The notes beneath the pieces were generated by a model that saw only the letters and a program-made list of their open reading frames with translations, was not told the origin of the DNA and did not search any database. A stretch of DNA of 64,000 nt. Source: Flagellimonas profundi. GTDB lineage: Bacteria; Bacteroidota; Bacteroidia; Flavobacteriales; Flavobacteriaceae. The stretch spans positions 246,291 to 310,290 of the forward strand of contig NZ_JAFLNM010000004.1 in the NCBI RefSeq assembly GCF_017313275.1, read 5' to 3'. The first letter of the stretch is position 1. Each line of letters begins with the position of its first letter. The position numbers and the translations under genes were made by a program. Below are positions 60,065-64,000 of the stretch, piece by piece.

Positions 60065-60096
60065 CAAAAATACGGTTTTCTTGTTTGCCTTCACAA
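60065..60096 (-). promoter_or_regulatory. Candidate promoter of the DPM1-like/pyrC/DUF4296 operon
   Basis: On the minus strand: TTG at 60096-60094, 21-bp spacer, then TATTTTTG at 60072-60065 (exact TAnnTTTG), 19 bp before the start codon. Confidence 0.5.
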
Positions 60097-60115
60097 GTTC
60101 CGGTTAATAAGCTGA

Positions 60116-60145
60116 TTTGGTACTGGTCCAATATTTGTAACTTTG
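60116..60145 (+). promoter_or_regulatory. Candidate promoter of the GT39-like gene
   Basis: TTTG at 60116-60119, 18-bp spacer, then TAACTTTG at 60138-60145. Both elements match the Bacteroidota consensus exactly. The ATG is 21 bp further on. Confidence 0.6.
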
Positions 60146-60166
60146 TCCATCTAAAATCACTTTTTG

Positions 60167-61822
60167 ATGTCTCAAAAGTTTCCTAGGCTTTTCTTTATTC
60201 TCTTAGCGGTTCTTTTTGCACTCAACCTTTTACAGGCCTCCTTTACAGAGCTTATTTATGATGAAGCTTATTATTGGTACTATGCCCAAGATATGGCCTG
60301 GGGATATTTTGACCATCCACCAATGGTGGCATTTTTGATCAAGCTCAGCAGTCTTCTTTTTAATGGCGAACTGGGCGTAAGGTTGATGAGCACACTTCTC
60401 TCGGCCGGAACTTATGTTTTACTGTGGTTGTTGATCGACAATCCAAAGAAAAAAGACTATGTCGTCCATTTTTTCTTGTTGGTATTCTCGTTCACCTTAA
60501 TGAATGCTTATGGGTTTTTAACCCTTCCCGATACCGCTTTGTTGTTTTTCACGGCATTGTTCCTATGGCTGTACAAATGCTTTTTAAAGGATGAAGGTAT
60601 AATCACAACGATTGGCCTTGGACTGGTCATGGCTGCTTTAATGTACAGCAAGTACCACGCAGTACTGGTAATCCTGTTCGTTTTCCTATCCAACTATAAG
60701 CTTATTTTTAATAAAAAGGCATGGTTGGCGGTAATTTTGGCTGTGATGTGCTACACGCCCCATTTTGTGTGGCTCTACCAAAACGACTTTGTATCCATTA
60801 CATTCCATTTGTACGAGCGTCCTAACCAAGCCTACAAGTTTGATGAGTTTACACTTGGTTTTTTCTTGAACAATATTGTGATCATAGGTCTTTTGTTTTA
60901 CTGGGTTTATGGTGCCTTTTTTAAATTCAAAACAACCGATAAGTTCTCAAAAGCATTGATTTATTTGGTTTACGGAATATTGATCTTCTTTTTTATCTCC
61001 AGCTTTAACCGTAGGGTCCAAGCACAATGGACCATTGCCATTTCCATTCCATTGGCCATAATCGCATTCAATCACCTTTTACAAAATGCATCCAGTAGAA
61101 AATGGATGTACCGCATTGGCCTAGTAAGTTTAGTACTTTTAATGTACGCTAGGGCATGGATGATTTATCAACCCTTGTTCCCCATGTTCTTCGAAACCCA
61201 TGGCAACAGGGAATGGACGGAAGAGCTTAAAACAAAGTCTGGCGGCATCCCTGTTATTTTTGAGAATTCCTACAGACGCTCTTCCATGTATGAGTTTTAC
61301 TCCGGGGTACCTGCCATATCCCTGAACAACTTCATGTACCGTAAAAACCAATATTCCATTGATGGTTCGGAAGAGCGGGTGCGCGGCGAAAAGGTTTTGT
61401 ACGTTTCCCAATACAGGAAAAGTGGCGACATCTCTTATATGCATATGGACAGCACTGTATTCCATGGTATTTATATCGATGATTTTCAATCTTACCGCAA
61501 ATTAGAGTGCATTGTGGAAAAACCGGAAACGGGCATTAAGCATTCATTAAAAGTGTACAATCCATATCCGTTCGATATACCCTTAGAGCAATTAAAATAC
61601 ACTATTTCTTATTCCAACGAGCACAAGCAAGTTAAACAAATGCGTTCGTTAAAGGTGGAGAATACTGCACCTCAACAATCTTTATTAAAGTCAAAAGATA
61701 CCATAAGCTACAATTTTGAACTGCCCCTATCCACTATGGAAAATCCATCGTACTTTAGAATAGGGATTTCTGAAAATAATTTACCTCCGGGATTAAACGG
61801 AAAACCAATTAAAATCGAGTAA
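60167..61822 (+). CDS. GT39/ArnT-like integral membrane glycosyltransferase
   Basis: 551 aa from the ATG at 60167. About eleven TM helices in the first 350 residues. The N-terminal loop LIYDEAYYWYYAQDMAWGYF has the acidic DE motif that in PMT/ArnT enzymes binds the lipid-phosphate sugar donor, followed by DHPPMVAFLIKL. The C-terminal ~200 residues are soluble and probably periplasmic. It should transfer a sugar from a polyprenyl-phosphate carrier to a protein or lipid; the DPM1-like gene on the divergent strand could make that donor. The stop overlaps the next start by 1 bp (TAATG). Confidence 0.88.
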   Translation: MSQKFPRLFFILLAVLFALNLLQASFTELIYDEAYYWYYAQDMAWGYFDHPPMVAFLIKLSSLLFNGELGVRLMSTLLSAGTYVLLWLLIDNPKKKDYVVHFFLLVFSFTLMNAYGFLTLPDTALLFFTALFLWLYKCFLKDEGIITTIGLGLVMAALMYSKYHAVLVILFVFLSNYKLIFNKKAWLAVILAVMCYTPHFVWLYQNDFVSITFHLYERPNQAYKFDEFTLGFFLNNIVIIGLLFYWVYGAFFKFKTTDKFSKALIYLVYGILIFFFISSFNRRVQAQWTIAISIPLAIIAFNHLLQNASSRKWMYRIGLVSLVLLMYARAWMIYQPLFPMFFETHGNREWTEELKTKSGGIPVIFENSYRRSSMYEFYSGVPAISLNNFMYRKNQYSIDGSEERVRGEKVLYVSQYRKSGDISYMHMDSTVFHGIYIDDFQSYRKLECIVEKPETGIKHSLKVYNPYPFDIPLEQLKYTISYSNEHKQVKQMRSLKVENTAPQQSLLKSKDTISYNFELPLSTMENPSYFRIGISENNLPPGLNGKPIKIE

Positions 61823-62478
61823 TGGACCCTATTGAAAAAACGATCACTTCCTTGGATTGGATGACAATTACGTTGTTCCTGGGCTTGGTTGTTTTAGCGC
61901 TGGGAAAATATCTTTTTCACAAGAAATTTTTAAACTTTATCATTTTGCCTTTTAATGATAAATACATCCTGCTCCATAATAAAAAAGGGCAGTTTTCCCA
62001 TTGGTTCCACCTCCTGTTAACACTTTTTCAACTAATCAATCTCTCTCTTTTCATTTTCTTGGTTGTTCAGGTCTTTGAGATAATTCCAAATGACAAATCA
62101 GTCCTCAGCTATTTTATTGTTTTGGGGTTTTTGGCATTGTTCGAGCTGGTAAAATTCTTGCTGCAGATGTTCACAGGCTTTGTTTTTGACAACACGAGCC
62201 TCATTGGCGGATTTATTTTCAGCAAAATTTCTTATCTCAACTATAGCAGTATAATTATTTCAATTGCCAACATTTTATTGATTTACATCACAACAGATTC
62301 AAAAACAACAATATATGTAGCTTTAATCCTTGTTTTTATCATAAATGGCATTGGTCTTGCAAAGCTGCTGAAGAACCATCAAAAAGCACTGTTCCCGTAT
62401 TTTATGTATTTTATTTTGTACCTTTGCACACTCGAAATTGCGCCCTTGGTGTTAATTGGAAGCTATTTAAAAGGTTGA
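61822..62478 (+). CDS. DUF4271 integral membrane protein
   Basis: 218 aa with six or so TM helices (for instance TITLFLGLVVLALGKYLF, LINLSLFIFLVVQVFEI, YFIVLGFLALFELVKFLL, IIISIANILLIYIT, YVALILVFIINGIGLA, FMYFILYLCTLEIAPLVLI). It has the DUF4271 pattern, including the C-terminal YLCTLEIAPL motif, and the conserved gene order DUF4271 - uroporphyrinogen-III synthase seen in Flavobacteriia. Function unknown; a link with heme synthesis is suggested only by the neighbour 6 bp downstream. Confidence 0.87.
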   Translation: MDPIEKTITSLDWMTITLFLGLVVLALGKYLFHKKFLNFIILPFNDKYILLHNKKGQFSHWFHLLLTLFQLINLSLFIFLVVQVFEIIPNDKSVLSYFIVLGFLALFELVKFLLQMFTGFVFDNTSLIGGFIFSKISYLNYSSIIISIANILLIYITTDSKTTIYVALILVFIINGIGLAKLLKNHQKALFPYFMYFILYLCTLEIAPLVLIGSYLKG

Positions 62479-62484
62479 TAACTT

Positions 62485-63228
62485 ATGAAAGTAAAAACAA
62501 TTTTGGTTTCCCAACCAGAACCCAAAGTCGAAAACTCACCCTACTCAAGACTGATTGAAAAAGAAAAGGTTAAAGTTGATTTTATCCCTTTCATCCATGT
62601 AGAAGGGGTAGAGGCCAAAGATGTTAGGCAGCAAAAAATCGACTTGAACAACTTCACAGCAATCATCCTGACCAGTAGAAATGCTGTGGACCATTTCTTT
62701 AGAATTGCTGAAGAAATGCGTTTCAAAGTTCCGGATTCCATGAAATATTTTTGTCAGTCGGAGGCCGTAGCCTACTATCTGCAGAAATATGTGGTATACA
62801 GAAAAAGAAAAATTTACGTTGGTAAAAGGACTTTTAACGAGTTGACTCCCCTGATCAAAAAGTACAAGGATGAAAAATTCCTACTGCCATCCTCTGATTC
62901 ATTGAAACCTGTGGTTCCTCAATTATTGGATGAAGTTGGAGTAAATTGGACTCGTGGCATCTTTTACAAAACGGTGATCAGTGACCTTTCCGACCTACGG
63001 AATGTGTATTATGATATTTTGGTATTCTTTAGCCCTTCCGGTATTGAATCCCTTATGAAAAACTTCCCCGATTTTGAACAGAACAATACCAGAATCGCTG
63101 TTTTTGGCAACAGTACCGTTAAAGCAGCGACCAATGCAGGTCTAAGAATAGATATTCAGGCTCCAACGCCCGAAACTCCATCCATGACCATGGCATTGCA
63201 GAAATACATTACCAGCGTTAACAAATAA
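62485..63228 (+). CDS. hemD: Uroporphyrinogen-III synthase
   Basis: 247 aa, normal length. The family is sequence-variable; recognisable parts are ILVSQPEPKVENSPYSRLI, IPFIHVEGVEA, FTAIILTSRNAVDHFFRIAE, the central FLLPSSDSLKPVVPQLL, VFFSPSGIESLMKNFP and IAVFGNSTVKAATNAGL. It closes hydroxymethylbilane into uroporphyrinogen III in tetrapyrrole synthesis. No signal peptide. Third gene of a run with the GT39-like and DUF4271 genes; a bidirectional terminator follows. Confidence 0.9.
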   Translation: MKVKTILVSQPEPKVENSPYSRLIEKEKVKVDFIPFIHVEGVEAKDVRQQKIDLNNFTAIILTSRNAVDHFFRIAEEMRFKVPDSMKYFCQSEAVAYYLQKYVVYRKRKIYVGKRTFNELTPLIKKYKDEKFLLPSSDSLKPVVPQLLDEVGVNWTRGIFYKTVISDLSDLRNVYYDILVFFSPSGIESLMKNFPDFEQNNTRIAVFGNSTVKAATNAGLRIDIQAPTPETPSMTMALQKYITSVNK

Positions 63229-63253
63229 AAGCGAACTGGTTATTCAAAAAATA

Positions 63254-63285
63254 AAAAGCCCCGTCAGTCGACGGGGCTTTTACTT
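63254..63285. terminator. Bidirectional terminator between hemD and pckA
   Basis: Stem AAAAGCCCCGTC / GACGGGGCTTTT with loop AGTC (63254-63281), flanked by A-rich and T-rich tracts. Confidence 0.92.
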
Positions 63286-63287
63286 TT

Positions 63288-64000
63288 CTAGAAAGCATAC
63301 CGTTGTGGTCCGCCCCTTCGGATCTCCTCGCTGGCGTACGACTCAAACTTTTTAAAATTTTCCCTGAAAGCATTGGTAAGCTTAAAGGCGGTTTTGTAAT
63401 AGGCATCGTCGTTGTTCCATGTTGCCCTGGGACTGAGCACTTTTGTTGGAACGCCCGGACATTCCCTTGGCTGGGCCACGCCGAATACCGAATGGATATG
63501 GTACTTCTCGTAATTGTACAACCCTAATTCCCCACTAAGCGCGGCACTGATCATGGCACGGGTGTATTTTAACTTCATACGGGTACCTACTCCGTAAGGC
63601 CCTCCGGTCCATCCAGTGTTCACCAACCAAACATCCACACCGGATTCCTTCATCTTACGGCTCAGCATCTCGGCATATTTTGTTGGGTGCAGCGGCATGA
63701 ACGGAGCCCCAAAACAGGCCGAAAATGACGGTTGTGGTTCTACAACGCCAGCTTCTGTCCCCGCCACCTTAGCGGTATAGCCCGATATAAAATGATAAGC
63801 TGCCTGGGCCGGTGTCAATTTGGATATGGGAGGCAATACCCCAAAGGCATCTGCGGTAAGGAAAAAAATGTTCTTTACGTTCTCACCTATGGATGGCTGC
63901 TGTATGTTCTCTATATGATGAATCGGGTAACTTACCCTGGTATTCTGTGTAATGGAGGTGTCGCTGAAATCCACAACCCCGTTTTCGTCCATGACCACAT
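63288..64000 (-). CDS. pckA: Phosphoenolpyruvate carboxykinase (ATP), C-terminal part (truncated by window edge)
   Basis: About 237 C-terminal residues are visible; the start and the P-loop region lie right of the window. PEPCK(ATP)-specific segments: IFFLTADAFGVLPPISKLTP, AAYHFISGYTAKVAGTEAGV, FSACFGAPFMPLHPTKYAEM and WLVNTGWTGGPYGVGTRMKL, and the end RNRAF-like ...RGGPQRYAF. It converts oxaloacetate and ATP to PEP, CO2 and ADP, the first step of gluconeogenesis. The gene converges with hemD across a shared terminator. Confidence 0.95.
   Translation of the reverse strand, partial: VVMDENGVVDFSDTSITQNTRVSYPIHHIENIQQPSIGENVKNIFFLTADAFGVLPPISKLTPAQAAYHFISGYTAKVAGTEAGVVEPQPSFSACFGAPFMPLHPTKYAEMLSRKMKESGVDVWLVNTGWTGGPYGVGTRMKLKYTRAMISAALSGELGLYNYEKYHIHSVFGVAQPRECPGVPTKVLSPRATWNNDDAYYKTAFKLTNAFRENFKKFESYASEEIRRGGPQRYAF

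Noticed and set aside
1..64000. CRISPR arrays, tRNA/rRNA genes, IS elements, prophage
   Set aside because: No spaced direct-repeat array, tRNA-like sequence, transposase, integrase or phage structural gene was recognised on reading the window; covariance and profile searches were not possible.

Overview
The window looks like chromosomal DNA from a marine-type member of the Flavobacteriaceae (Bacteroidota), plausibly near Allomuricauda/Flagellimonas; the genus is a guess. Evidence for the phylum: a SusC/SusD pair, two small proteins that are little more than a type IX secretion (T9SS) sorting domain, Bacteroidota-only families (DUF4271, DUF4296), many lipoprotein signal peptides, A-rich leaders, and several matches to the Bacteroidota -7 element TAnnTTTG. 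No tRNA, rRNA, CRISPR array, insertion sequence or prophage was recognised. Gene density is high and strands alternate often.

Layout. 1-555: 5' part of a glycerophosphodiester phosphodiesterase lipoprotein (runs off the left edge). 614-8631: an alpha-glucan type locus with a GH13 amylase lipoprotein and a LacI-type regulator on the minus strand, divergent from susC/susD; a LacI-type palindrome lies in the shared 349 bp intergenic region. 8801-21793: a tightly packed plus-strand run of three large paralogous FG-GAP/VCBS-ASPIC lipoproteins, a vanadium-haloperoxidase/PAP2-like lipoprotein, a membrane-anchored GyrI-like protein and a propeller-like lipoprotein. 21790-30136: a 1.2 kaa metallophosphoesterase with a possible kinase-like middle domain and an Omp85-type barrel, an HD + PycTM-like membrane protein, a GAF protein and a second metallophosphoesterase. 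30133-39731: exported class V aminotransferase, membrane AraC regulator, OpgC-like acyltransferase, penicillin acylase lipoprotein, TPM-domain protein and an ABC exporter.

39728-42624: an Fe-S/redox group (ferredoxin, FAD reductase, NfuA-like scaffold, Mrp/NBP35 ATPase). 42848-46564: amidase lipoprotein, alkyltransferase-like protein, LysE exporter, TrmB and an apparently internally deleted glycosyltransferase. 46441-53400: PhoR/PhoB-like two-component system, divergent from a TonB-dependent receptor, a beta-helix lipoprotein and two T9SS sorting-domain mini-proteins; the divergent promoter region carries 11-bp-phased TTAACA-like repeats. 53474-64000: LuxE-like protein, cupin, tyrS, SDR, DUF4296/dihydroorotase/DPM1-like operon, GT39-like glycosyltransferase, DUF4271, hemD-like gene and the 3' part of pckA.

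How it fits together: two nutrient-capture modules dominate. One is LacI-controlled glycan uptake (SusCD + GH13), the other a probable phosphate-starvation module (PhoBR + TonB receptor + surface beta-helix lipoprotein). Between them lies the FG-GAP/ASPIC x3 + haloperoxidase-like cluster, whose function I cannot assign and which is the best candidate for an undescribed envelope system. All functional statements come from reading motifs by eye; no database search was run.
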